Under the pieces are notes generated by a model that ran no database searches, was not told the origin of the DNA, and was given only the letters and a program-made list of their open reading frames with translations. Of a DNA stretch of 64,000 bases, positions 52,933 to 62,400 are shown piece after piece. Positions within the stretch are counted from its first letter, which is position 1. Each line of letters begins with the position of its first letter. The stretch covers positions 62,001-126,000 of the forward strand of contig JADJRC010000002.1 of NCBI GenBank assembly GCA_016712415.1, in the 5' to 3' direction. The position numbers and the translations under genes were made by a program. Source of the stretch: Lewinellaceae bacterium (GTDB taxonomy: Bacteria; Bacteroidota; Bacteroidia; Chitinophagales; Saprospiraceae).

Positions 52933-53060
52933 ATCGTTGGGTTCGTAGGGGCGACCCTTGCGGTCGCCCGCCCATTTTCATATCGTTGTTCGTAGGGACG
53001 ACCCTTGCGGTCGCCCGTATCTTCAAAACATAAGCGGGCGACCGCAAGGGTCGCCTACGG
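52925..53060. repeat. GGGCGACC REP palindromes, tandem and inverted
   Basis: Two direct copies of a ~48-bp unit (ATTTTCATATCGTTG ... GGGCGACCCTTGCGGTCGCCC-type palindrome) at 52925-52973 and 52974-53019, and an inverted third palindrome at 53033-53060. The direct units include a duplicate of the oxidoreductase start codon region. Confidence 0.8.
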
Positions 53061-53169
53061 AAGGGAAAATTAACGCATTTGCGCCAAGCGCGTTTTTTGT
53101 TTCCCGGCAAGCAGGGTACTTGTCCCGAAAAAGACAAAAACCGGCGGACAAATCGCTCCATCGCTCAAT

Positions 53170-53205
53170 GAAAAACGGCAGGCTGCATATCGCAACCTAC
53201 CGCTT
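53170..53205 (-). terminator. Rho-independent terminator
   Basis: On the minus strand GCGGTAGGTTGC / GCAGCCTGCCG with a short loop, then TTTTTC. Located 33 nt after the T9SS gene stop. Confidence 0.7.
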
Positions 53206-53237
53206 TTCAGTTTTCAATTGGTTTTAAAAAAGTTTTA

Positions 53238-56120
53238 TTAGCGCACTACAATCAATTTTGCGGTTTTGACGGCAGCGCCTGCTTGAATACGAACAAAGAA
53301 AAAACCGGCAGGAATTTGTGAAACATCTAATTTCACAGTCTGCTCGCCGGCGAAAGCATTTACGTTCAGTTGCTGACCGAAGTACTGACCGTCCAGGCCG
53401 TAAATCTCCACGTTAACGCTCGTGTTTTGTGTCAGTGAAAATTGCAGAGTCACCTGATCGCTCGCTACTGTCGGGAACAATTTGACCTCGTTGATGTACT
53501 TGTCTGCAGTTTCAGTTTCAGTCAGGCAATCCGAATTTTTCTCTACGAATTGGCCCCAGCCGCAAGTCCAGTCGCTCGAACCATCAAAAGCGCCTACATA
53601 ACTGACTTTGTCAAAAAAGGCCGTGTTGATGCGCGCGGCGGTAAAAGCAGCAGCGCCAAGTGCTGGAGAATTGTAAGCCGGCTGTGCGTTTGGTTTGTCC
53701 AGGTAGTACGGGTTTTGCAAAGCAACTGCTGAAGTTGCAGCGGCAGAGTTATTGTTCCAACCGGCAGTGTTGAACCAGGCTGCGATGTCGAAACCTGCTT
53801 CAGTGGTGCTCAGAAGGGTTGTTTCGCCGGCTACCCAAGTGTTTTTCACCTCAAGTTTGCCTGCCTGCGCATTCGCTACCGTGGAAGCGCCGTCGATTAA
53901 CAGGCCTACCGGATAGCTGCCCATGAGCAGGGAGTTGAAAATGCCGATTTCGCAGTTGCGACGCAGGTGGGCGGCGCGTTTGAAGTCGGCAGCCTGGCCT
54001 GCGGTAGGACCGAGCAGGGTAACGTTTGAAAACGTCGGAGCCGTTTTCGGCGTCAGGTCGGAACCTGTGCCGTTGTTGTCTACCACAAAACCGTTGGAAC
54101 CGCTCACATCGGCTACCTGTGGGTCGCGAACAGCGAGTGCGTACTGGATATTTCCGGCAAAACCGAAATCGCAGTCGAAATCATCATCAAGGCCGCGATA
54201 AGCGATCAGGTGTTTGCAGTTGACCGTACCGCCGAACCATTCAAAAGAGTCATCGTTGGCATAAGAAACCTGCACGTAATCCACCGTTGTGCCGCTGCCT
54301 ACGCCACCAAAGGTGATGCCGTTGATCTCGTTATTGGGCTGGAAAGCAATACCTGCATATTCAACACGAACATAACGCAGGATACCGGAATTGTCGTTGG
54401 GGGTAGCGCCACCCGTTTGGTCGCCTCCACCGTACAGTCCTTTTACCGGGTCAATACCGCCCTCAATCAGGCCGAGACCAGGGGTGCCGTTGTACGTTTG
54501 GTTGGTCGGCGCATAACCCAAAATAATCAGGCCGCCCCAGTCGCCATAGGTCGGATCGGCCTCATTGCTGGTAAACACGATGGGCAAACCCAATTTGCCA
54601 TCGGCAATAATCTGGGAGCCGCGGGTAACGATCAGCGAGCCTTTTGTGGCTTTGTCGCCTTTGATCACGGTTCCTGGTTCGATCGTCAGTTTTGCGCCGT
54701 TAGTGACGTACACAAAACCATTGAGGAGGTAGGTTTTGTCAGCAGTCCAAGTCGTGTTGCTGGTGATATCGCCGGAAACGATCACTTCGGAGTTGGCAGG
54801 CAAACAGCCGGCATTTTCCCAGCTTGCCCAAGGGCAAGTCCAATCGCCGGAAGGACCAAATGCACCGGCGTAGCTGACCGGGATAAAAAACGGGTCCTGA
54901 ATCCGGGCGTCGTTGAATTTGGCATACCCCAAAACTGGCGATGTTGCGTTTGGCCGTGGGTTTGGCAGACCAAGGTTGAAAGGATTTACCAGGCCGGCGT
55001 CTGTAGCATTCGGGCCGGTAGAGATTCCATTAGCCGTTGCATAAGCGGCGATATCAAAACCGGATTCGGTGGTGCTCAGCGGAGTCGCCATACCGTGGTA
55101 AAAAGAATTTTTAACCACGAATTTGCCGGATTGCGCGTTCGCAACCGTAGAAGCGCCGTCGATCAGCAAACCGACCGGGTAAGCACCGACAAATACGGAA
55201 TTGAAAATGCCAATTTCACAGTTGCGGCGCAGGTGGTTGGCGCGTTTAAAGTCAGGTGAAATATTTGCGCCAGAAGGGCCTACGATCGTGACGTTAGAAA
55301 AAGTCGGGGCCGTTTTCGGGGTCAGGTCGGAGCCGGAGCCATTGTTGTCCACTTCAAAACCGTTGGAGCCGCTCACGTCGGCTACGCCCGGGTCGCGCAC
55401 TGCGAGTGCAAACTGGACTTTGCCGGAATAGCCAAAATCACAGTCGAAATCGTCGTCGAGGCCGCGGTAAGCGATGAGGTATTTGCAATTGACTGTGCCG
55501 CCAAACCACTCAAAAGAGTCGTCGTTGGCATAAGAAACCTGCACGCACTCTACCGTAGTGCCGTTGCCCACACCGCCAAAAGTGATGCCGTTGATCTCGT
55601 TGTTGGGCTGAAATGCAATACCGGCGTATTCCACGCGCACAAAACGCAGGATACCGGAATTGTCGTTGGATTTAGCGCCGCCGGGTTGGTCGCCGCCGCC
55701 GTACAAACCTTTTACCGGGTCAATACCGCCCTCAACAAGGCCAAGACCGGGCGTGCCGTTGTAGCTCTGGTTGGTCGGTGCATAACCCAAAATGATCAAT
55801 CCGCCCCAGTCACCATAAGTAGGGGAGGCTTCGTTGCTGGTGAATACGATTGGTTGGTTGGCTGTGCCGTTGGCAATGATTTGAGCGCCACGGGCAACAA
55901 TCAATGAGCCCTTGGTGGCTTTGTCGCCTTTGATCACGGTACCTGGTTCGATAGTCAATTTGGCGCCGTTTGTCACGTACACAAAACCGCTGAGCAGGTA
56001 GGTTTTATCAGCCGTCCAGGTTTGGTTGGAACTGATATCGCCGGAAATATTGACGACCTGGGCTGAAAGTTGAAGGGCTGCTGCCCAGAAAAAAGTAAGT
56101 AGTAATAGTGCTTTTCGCAT
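53238..56120 (-). CDS. T9SS-secreted protein with duplicated ~430-residue domain
   Basis: Intact, about 960 residues from ATG 56120 (MRKALLLLTFFWAAALQLSA; an upstream in-frame start at 56156 is less likely because the signal peptide begins here). Two near-identical halves follow: the first begins NISGDISSNQTWTADKTYLL, the second VIVSGDITSNTTWTADKTYLL. Each has VTNGAKLTIEPGTVIKGDKA, a NDDSFEWFGGTVN segment and PVGLLIDGASTVANAQ, and ends with a Trp/Cys-rich end (SGDWTCPWASWENAGC; SSDWTCGWGQFVEKN). The C-terminus is a T9SS sorting domain (VKLFPTVASDQVTLQF-type, ending KTAKLIVVR). Beta-helix or right-handed solenoid folds are likely. Frequently such proteins accompany TonB receptors like the upstream gene (inference). 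Confidence 0.85.
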   Translation of the reverse strand: MRKALLLLTFFWAAALQLSAQVVNISGDISSNQTWTADKTYLLSGFVYVTNGAKLTIEPGTVIKGDKATKGSLIVARGAQIIANGTANQPIVFTSNEASPTYGDWGGLIILGYAPTNQSYNGTPGLGLVEGGIDPVKGLYGGGDQPGGAKSNDNSGILRFVRVEYAGIAFQPNNEINGITFGGVGNGTTVECVQVSYANDDSFEWFGGTVNCKYLIAYRGLDDDFDCDFGYSGKVQFALAVRDPGVADVSGSNGFEVDNNGSGSDLTPKTAPTFSNVTIVGPSGANISPDFKRANHLRRNCEIGIFNSVFVGAYPVGLLIDGASTVANAQSGKFVVKNSFYHGMATPLSTTESGFDIAAYATANGISTGPNATDAGLVNPFNLGLPNPRPNATSPVLGYAKFNDARIQDPFFIPVSYAGAFGPSGDWTCPWASWENAGCLPANSEVIVSGDITSNTTWTADKTYLLNGFVYVTNGAKLTIEPGTVIKGDKATKGSLIVTRGSQIIADGKLGLPIVFTSNEADPTYGDWGGLIILGYAPTNQTYNGTPGLGLIEGGIDPVKGLYGGGDQTGGATPNDNSGILRYVRVEYAGIAFQPNNEINGITFGGVGSGTTVDYVQVSYANDDSFEWFGGTVNCKHLIAYRGLDDDFDCDFGFAGNIQYALAVRDPQVADVSGSNGFVVDNNGTGSDLTPKTAPTFSNVTLLGPTAGQAADFKRAAHLRRNCEIGIFNSLLMGSYPVGLLIDGASTVANAQAGKLEVKNTWVAGETTLLSTTEAGFDIAAWFNTAGWNNNSAAATSAVALQNPYYLDKPNAQPAYNSPALGAAAFTAARINTAFFDKVSYVGAFDGSSDWTCGWGQFVEKNSDCLTETETADKYINEVKLFPTVASDQVTLQFSLTQNTSVNVEIYGLDGQYFGQQLNVNAFAGEQTVKLDVSQIPAGFFFVRIQAGAAVKTAKLIVVR

Positions 56121-56247
56121 AAGAAAGTTCAATTTATTGTTGTTGGCTATTTGCATAACGCAAAGGTCGCCACAAGCCCTGCTGGCTTCGAATCCGTGGG
56201 GTTAAGTTTGTTTTAAGTCTGTATGAAGAGAATGTTAAGTAAATTAA

Positions 56248-56279
56248 AAATCCGGGCCGACATTTCGTCGCCCGGATTT
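56248..56279. terminator. Two-way hairpin terminator after the TonB receptor gene
   Basis: Stem AAATCCGGGC / GCCCGGATTT. The minus strand continues TTTTTAAT. It separates the TonB receptor transcript from the T9SS gene start. The rest of 56157-56426 contains GAGTGATTGAG-type short direct repeats and nothing else recognisable. Confidence 0.75.
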
Positions 56280-56426
56280 GTTGGTCAATTCCTAACCTTA
56301 TCGTACTGTAATCTGTCTTTTTAGTTTCATTGAGTGATTGAGCGAGTGAGTGATTGGGTGATTAGGCTTTCAGGAAGCGTTGCATGATTCCGTTTCAGGT
56401 GTGCAGCATCACTCAATCACTCCATG

Positions 56427-59219
56427 TTAGAACTTGTATCCGAAACCCAGGGTGATCGTGCTGCCGTAGTTGAGGCGTTGCATGACGTTGTCCTGATCTG
56501 CTTCGAATTTGTGGTTGGCGTTGTTATCCTGGTAATACATAAATTCAGGCCGCAGGATGTCGCCCCAGGTGAGTTTAAGTTCACCGCGTTCCCAGAGTCG
56601 TTTGCTGATCTGGAAGTCGAGCAGGTTGCGGTGGCGCTCGTAGATGTCGGCATAACCATCGGTGCCGACCTGCGCTACACGGTCGCCGATGATGTTGTAC
56701 ACCAGGGTTGTGCTCAGTCCAAGGTTGACGTGGTTGTAGGTCAGGCCGGTGTTCAGGAGGTAAGGCGATTGGCCCTGCAGTGCGCGGCTATCGTCAAAGC
56801 TGGATACATTCGACAGGTTGAGTTTGGAGCGGATCAGCGCGCCATTGGCGAAAAAAGTCATGTTTTCAAGGCCGGCAACCAGGAAGCCCAGGTTTTTGCG
56901 CAGTTCAAGTTCGACACCGTAGTTTTCAGCACTGGGAATATTTTGAAAAGAAAAGGTGCGCGTGCCACCGCCTAAGCTGCTGAAGGTGAATTCAATCGGG
57001 TTGTTGAATTTTTTATAAAAAAAGCTCACGCTAAACAGTTCGTTTTGGCCCGGGTAAATTTCGTAGCGCAGGTCGGCATTAAAAATTTCGCCCGGTGTGA
57101 GGTCCGAATTGCCGACTACGCCTGCATTGAGGTAAAAGTCATAAAAAGCGAACGGCGCCACCTCGCGAAACTCCGGCCGGCTTACCGTTTTGGAAGCGGA
57201 TAACCGTACCTGGTGCTGATCGTTGAGGCGGTAAGTCAGGTTGGCAGAAGGCAGCCAGGAAGTGATATTGTTATTGACCTGAATGGGTTTGCCACTGTAC
57301 TCACTGGATTCAAGGTCTTGCTTGAAATTTTCCACACGAAGGCCCCAGGAGACACGGAGCCGGTCAAAAATGTTGTTGTCAAACAACACATAAGCGGCAT
57401 TCAGGTCAGAACTGGCGGTGTAAGCATCGCTGAGATTGGTAATTTCATCAATGATAAATCCGTTGTCGCGGATATTTTCGGCGGCGAAAATCTGGTCTTG
57501 CGGCAGGTTCAGCAGGCTATTGTCAAAACCGGCTACTTTAGCGCGGATAAAACCCATGACACGCGCGTTGAATTCGCGGGATTTGCCCTGGTACAGTCCG
57601 CCGACTTTGACCGAGTGTTTTTGATTGCCCAGAGAAAATGGAAGTGTCAGGTCGATATTTCCATTGTACACATTTTCAGAGAGGTCGGAGTAGAAACGGC
57701 CGCTGCGGAACGGGTCGGCTGAGCCATAGGGAACATAAGCACGGAAAGGGTCTTCCGTTTCTGCGTCAAAATTTTTAGCGTAAAACATACGGCGCAAAGC
57801 AGGTACATCACGGCTAATCTTGTTGTAACCGCCCCCCCAGGCGAGTTTAATATTGTTGACGCCGAAGGAATGTTCGCCCGATAAACGGCTGGTCAGCAGG
57901 TGGTTTTCGGTATATTCAATAGCCGTAGCGCTCACAAAACGCTCCTGCTCAAAGTCGCTGCCGCTGCGGTCGCTGACAATATTGTCGGTGTTGGTGGAAT
58001 AGGTGCCCTGGAGGCTGATTTTGTGGCGTTTATTCATTTTCATGGACAGGTTCAGCAAGCTGCCCCACAAAACGTTGTTTTTAAACTGCTTATCGTTATA
58101 GCTGAACAATTGCCGGTCATTGTCAAAGTCGTTGCGCTCGCCGTTTTGAATCCGGTTGTTGTTGCTGTATGAAAAAGCAAAGGTGCTGCCAAACTGCACG
58201 TTCCGGGTAGGGTCGGATACCAGGCCGGATGCAATTTGAAGGCTGCTGTTGGGCGCAGCGCTGCGTGCGTCCATGATAGCCCAGTCGTTGGCAAACTGCC
58301 GGGAGAAACCGAATTTTTCTTCCTTGGATGCCTGTTGGAAGGTGGTCGAGGACGGATAGTTGTTTGGCAGGGCGCGGGCGCCATCATCGACGCCTAAAAT
58401 ATCCGTGCCGCCGCTTTGGGCGATTTGGTGGGGTTTAAAAGTGCTGACGGTGTTATAACCTGCGCCGACATTTACCTGTAAATAGGTTTCCTCCGGGATG
58501 TCTTTGGTGTTGAGCAGGATGGCGCCGCCGGCAAATTCGCCCGGCAGATCGGCGCTGGCAGTTTTCATCACCACGAGGTTGTCAAGCATGGAGGATGGAA
58601 ACAGGTCGAAGGAAAATGCCTTGCGGTCGGGTTCGGTGCTGCTGAGCAGCGCGCCGTTGAGCAGGGCAATGTTATAGCGGTCGTTGAGGCCGCGGATAAT
58701 GGCGAATTTGTTGTCCTGAATACTGGCGCCGCTCACCCGGCGGATCACGTCGCCGGTTGTGCGGTCAGGAGTACGTTTGATGATCTCGGCGCTGATGCCG
58801 TCGGCGATCATCAAACTGTTTTTTTGCAAAATAGTCAAAGCGCTCATGCTGGAGCGCCGCGCGGTAGCCGTTACGACCACTTCGGAAATCATTTGGGCCG
58901 TTGCGTCTTCCATCGCTATATCCACAGTAGTGGATTCATTATTTTTAACGATAATCTCTGCAATGGCTTTTTCCTGATAACCCGTGTACGATACGCTCAC
59001 TTTGTGGACGCCGGGGGGCACATTGGCAATAGTGTAATTGCCTTCATAATCGGTTACGGCACCACCGGCGCCGTCATCAAGGCGAATGGTACAACCGATC
59101 AGGCCTTCTGCCGTTTTAGCGTCAATAATTTTACCGGAAATACTGCCTTTTTGGGCAAAGGCAAAAATAGGAAGGAGCAGCATGGAAATGCTGAACAAAA
59201 GGTTGGAACTGCGTTTCAT
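56427..59219 (-). CDS. TonB-dependent receptor with N-terminal regulatory-like domain
   Basis: Intact, 930 residues. Signal peptide MKRSSNLLFSISMLLLPIFA, then a carboxypeptidase-regulatory-like beta-sandwich (GSISGKIIDAKTAEGLIGC; DYEGNYTIANVPPGVHKV), a plug domain (GDVIRRVSGASIQDNKFAIIR) and a 22-strand-type barrel with the end ITLGFGYKF (C-terminal Phe). This is an outer-membrane importer powered by TonB-ExbBD. No SusD lipoprotein is next to it, so it belongs to the SusD-less group. The partner is probably the downstream T9SS protein. Substrate unknown. Confidence 0.92.
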   Translation of the reverse strand: MKRSSNLLFSISMLLLPIFAFAQKGSISGKIIDAKTAEGLIGCTIRLDDGAGGAVTDYEGNYTIANVPPGVHKVSVSYTGYQEKAIAEIIVKNNESTTVDIAMEDATAQMISEVVVTATARRSSMSALTILQKNSLMIADGISAEIIKRTPDRTTGDVIRRVSGASIQDNKFAIIRGLNDRYNIALLNGALLSSTEPDRKAFSFDLFPSSMLDNLVVMKTASADLPGEFAGGAILLNTKDIPEETYLQVNVGAGYNTVSTFKPHQIAQSGGTDILGVDDGARALPNNYPSSTTFQQASKEEKFGFSRQFANDWAIMDARSAAPNSSLQIASGLVSDPTRNVQFGSTFAFSYSNNNRIQNGERNDFDNDRQLFSYNDKQFKNNVLWGSLLNLSMKMNKRHKISLQGTYSTNTDNIVSDRSGSDFEQERFVSATAIEYTENHLLTSRLSGEHSFGVNNIKLAWGGGYNKISRDVPALRRMFYAKNFDAETEDPFRAYVPYGSADPFRSGRFYSDLSENVYNGNIDLTLPFSLGNQKHSVKVGGLYQGKSREFNARVMGFIRAKVAGFDNSLLNLPQDQIFAAENIRDNGFIIDEITNLSDAYTASSDLNAAYVLFDNNIFDRLRVSWGLRVENFKQDLESSEYSGKPIQVNNNITSWLPSANLTYRLNDQHQVRLSASKTVSRPEFREVAPFAFYDFYLNAGVVGNSDLTPGEIFNADLRYEIYPGQNELFSVSFFYKKFNNPIEFTFSSLGGGTRTFSFQNIPSAENYGVELELRKNLGFLVAGLENMTFFANGALIRSKLNLSNVSSFDDSRALQGQSPYLLNTGLTYNHVNLGLSTTLVYNIIGDRVAQVGTDGYADIYERHRNLLDFQISKRLWERGELKLTWGDILRPEFMYYQDNNANHKFEADQDNVMQRLNYGSTITLGFGYKF

Positions 59220-59254
59220 AAAATGTTTTTAATACAGATACAGATTTACGCCTG

Positions 59255-59262
59255 CAAAAGTA
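59255..59262 (-). promoter_or_regulatory. Putative -7 box of the TonB receptor gene
   Basis: TACTTTTG on the minus strand fits TAnnTTTG, 36-43 nt upstream of the start. No clear -33 element. Confidence 0.35.
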
Positions 59263-59342
59263 TAAAGGCTGTGTGAGCGCAGTTTGAAGCGTAGTTTAAG
59301 TTAACGTTAAGTTTGCCGGATTGCGCAATTCAACACCAAAAA

Positions 59343-59419
59343 GGGAATGTTCAAATAACTGTGCCACTCCTCAATTAACTGCTTAAAATTAGGTGTGGCA
59401 CAGTTGTTTGAACATTCCC
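59343..59419. repeat. 75-bp inverted-repeat element, copy 3
   Basis: Outer arms GGGAATGTTCAAA / TTTGAACATTCCC enclose GTGCCAC ... GTGGCAC. It matches copy 1, with paired changes in both arms (AATGTTC/GAACATT versus ACTGTTC/GAACAGT) that keep the hairpin. Confidence 0.85.
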
Positions 59420-59420
59420 A

Positions 59421-59462
59421 CAACAAAAAACGCCGCCTCCCCACTGAGCGGGAAAGGCGGCG
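59421..59462 (-). terminator. Rho-independent terminator of the giant adhesin gene
   Basis: Minus strand stem CGCCGCCT / AGGCGGCG with an inner CCCGCT/AGTGGG part, followed by TTTTTTGTTG. It lies 27 nt after the adhesin stop. Confidence 0.9.
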
Positions 59463-59488
59463 CATGTAATCTGACTTAAACGGAAAGC

Positions 59489-62400
59489 CTATCGGCTAAC
59501 CACAATTTTTCTGGCCAGCACCTGTTGGTTGATCCTGATCAAAATGGTGTACATACCCTGCGGTACGTTGCTCAAATCAAAATCTACACGTTTGGGCGCG
59601 TTGGCTGCCTGTTGCAGTACTAACCGACCAGTCATATCCATGACGGTCAGTTGAACGTCTTCGGTCAGCTGGTTCGGGAAAATAACCGCCAGTTGGCCTT
59701 GAGTCGGGTTCGGTACGATCATCAGGCCGGAAGCCCATTCCGGTGTTTTTGTAGGCACTAAACTGTCGATGACCCAAGGGCCTCCGGTAGTTGTGCAACC
59801 CACTTCATCGGTAATGATCACCGTGTACGATCCATGTCCTACGCTGTCCAAATCTTCAGTCGTCAGCGAAAACGGCAGGTCATTGCGGAACCACTCGAAA
59901 GAATAAGGCGAAAGGCTGCCGCCGACGGAGATATACACACCGCCAATTTCCAAGCCACCTTTATCGGGCAGGATGGTATCCAATTCCAGTGTCAGTTGCG
60001 TTAAAATAGTGACTTCAAAGGTGCAGGAACCAATGTTCCCATCAGCATCTGTATAGGTATAGGTATTGGTCGTAGTGCCTTCAGGGAAGGTTGATCCGCT
60101 CGGAAGTCCGGAAATGATATCGAACATGCCACCATTGCCCAAGCAGTTATCAGTGGCTACTGGTGCGGCGTATTGCACGACATCGTCACCGAAGCAGCGC
60201 ACCACACTTGGCGGACAAACCAGGGTTGGCGGCAGGTTGTCTACCACCGTTACAGTGATGGTATCCACGGTGGTATTTCCGGAAATATCTACAGCAGTAA
60301 CGATTACGCTATGCGGTCCCAATTGGGCGCAGTTGTAAGAGGCCGGTTGGAAGGTCACTTCGCTGATGCCGCAGTTATCGCTTACGTCTAAGCCCAGGGC
60401 TTGAGCGTTAAGCGTTACGTTGCCTGCGGTTCCCAAGGGTGCGATCACCTGGTCGTTGGCAATAACCGGTGGCTCCAGGTCAACGGCTGCTACAACGACT
60501 TGTAAAGAAACTTTGCACTCGTTGGCATCGGTCAGCGTAACGTTATAGGTGCCTGCGATCAGGTCGGTAGCCGTTGGTCCTGTTTGACCATTGCCCCAAC
60601 TGATTGACAGCGGACTGACGCCGCCGCCGGGAATAACCGTGGCAGAGCCTTCCGGCAGGTTGGCGCAGCTGGTGTTGACGACATTATCGAGCACAAGAGT
60701 CAGCAATGGTGGTTCGCTGACGGTCACAACATCACTTAAGTCGCAGCCATTGGCATCGGTGATAGTTACGGTGTAGGTACCGGCAGTCAGGCTGTCGGCT
60801 GTGGCAGTCGTATCGCCCGAACTCCAGATGTAATTGAAAGGACCAGTGCCGCCGTTCAGTATCACTGTTGCGGAGCCGTTGGATTGTCCGTTACATACTA
60901 CTGGCGCTGCGATAAAGTTGGCCGTGATTCCACAGTTACCCGGGAGTATTTCTACCATGCGTACCACGGTGCAGTCGTTGGCATCCGTCACGGTGATCGT
61001 GTAGGTTCCGGCCGTCAGGCCGCTGATCATCGGCGTCATTTCACCGGTGCTCCACAAAATAGTGTACGGGGCTGTTCCGCCGGTTGGGTTGGAACTTGCA
61101 GTGCCATCGTCGGTGCCAGGACCGGTCATGTTCGTGGAAGTCACATTCGCACGTAACAGACTCGGCTCGGTGATGGTGAAGGCGATAGACTCCGGACAAT
61201 TTGCTGCATCCGTAACGGTAACAGTATAAATACCCGGTTGCAGACCCGTAATTGAAACTGTTGTTTCATTGGTGCTCCAGAGGTAAGTAAACGGCGCTAA
61301 ACCGTTGGTCGTAATCGCTGTTGCACTGCCGTCGTTAAGGTCAAAACAACTTACATCGACGGCATCAACATCGGCGTCAATAGTACAATCATAAGCGTTG
61401 ACGGTGGCAATGGAAACTGCGGTGCAGCCATTGGCGTCGGTCACAGTAACCGTGTACGAACCGGGCAAAAGGTTGTTGATCGTAGCAGTGGATTCATTGT
61501 TGCTCCAGAGATAGGTATAGCCCGGGGTGCCGCCGGATGGAGTTGCAGCGGCGCTGCCGTCGGGTTCTCCATTCGCCATTTGCGGCATGGAAGTTACATT
61601 GGCCGCTAATACCGGTGGCTGTGTGATGGTCACGGTTGCTGTAGCGCTGCACTGCTCGCCATCGGTGATGGTTACGGTGTAGGTGCCGATTGACAAACCA
61701 CTGTTTACAGGGGTATTGTCGCCGGTGTTCCACTGATAGTTAAAACTGCCATTGCCGCCGCCGCCGCCGGCAGTTGCACTGCCGTTTTGCAGACCAAAAC
61801 AGCTCACATTGGTAGATGTAGTGATTGCGGCAGTAACAGCCGGCGTCTGAATCACAGCAGCTGAAGCGCTACTGGTGCAACCGCTTGCTGTGTTTGTGAT
61901 CACCACGTTGTACGGGCCTGCTGTTGTTGCTGCAAGGATCGGGTTGGTACCCGTAGAAATGCTGCTGCCGTCAGGAAGCGTCCATTCATGGTTCAGGAAG
62001 CTGCAGGCGCCATGCTGTTGGCCGTCAGGTTGACGGACGAGTTGTTGCAATTCAAATTGGACGAAACTGCGATAGCTGCTCCCGTAGATATCGTGTCAAG
62101 GATCACAACTGCCGTTGCTGTACTGGTACAGCCGTTGCTGTTGTTTACGGCAAGAATGTAATTGCCTGGGGCGTTGACAACCGGATTGGGCAAAGCAGAA
62201 CTGAATCCGCCAGGTCCGGTCCAGGAAAATGTCGGGTTATTGGCAGGCGAGCCGCCAGCCAACTGGACCGTATCTTCCACACAGGTGATCACACCGCCAA
62301 CGGCCATAGCGCCCGGAGGATCAGTATTGTCAATAACAATGGCCAAGGCGCTGTTTGTACAACCGGTGATGCCATCAGTAACCACAACCGTGTATTCGTA

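Noticed and set aside
52925..53060. Repeat-spacer pattern suggestive of a CRISPR array
   Set aside because: Only three palindromic units, one inverted, with duplicated flanks instead of unique spacers, and no cas genes.
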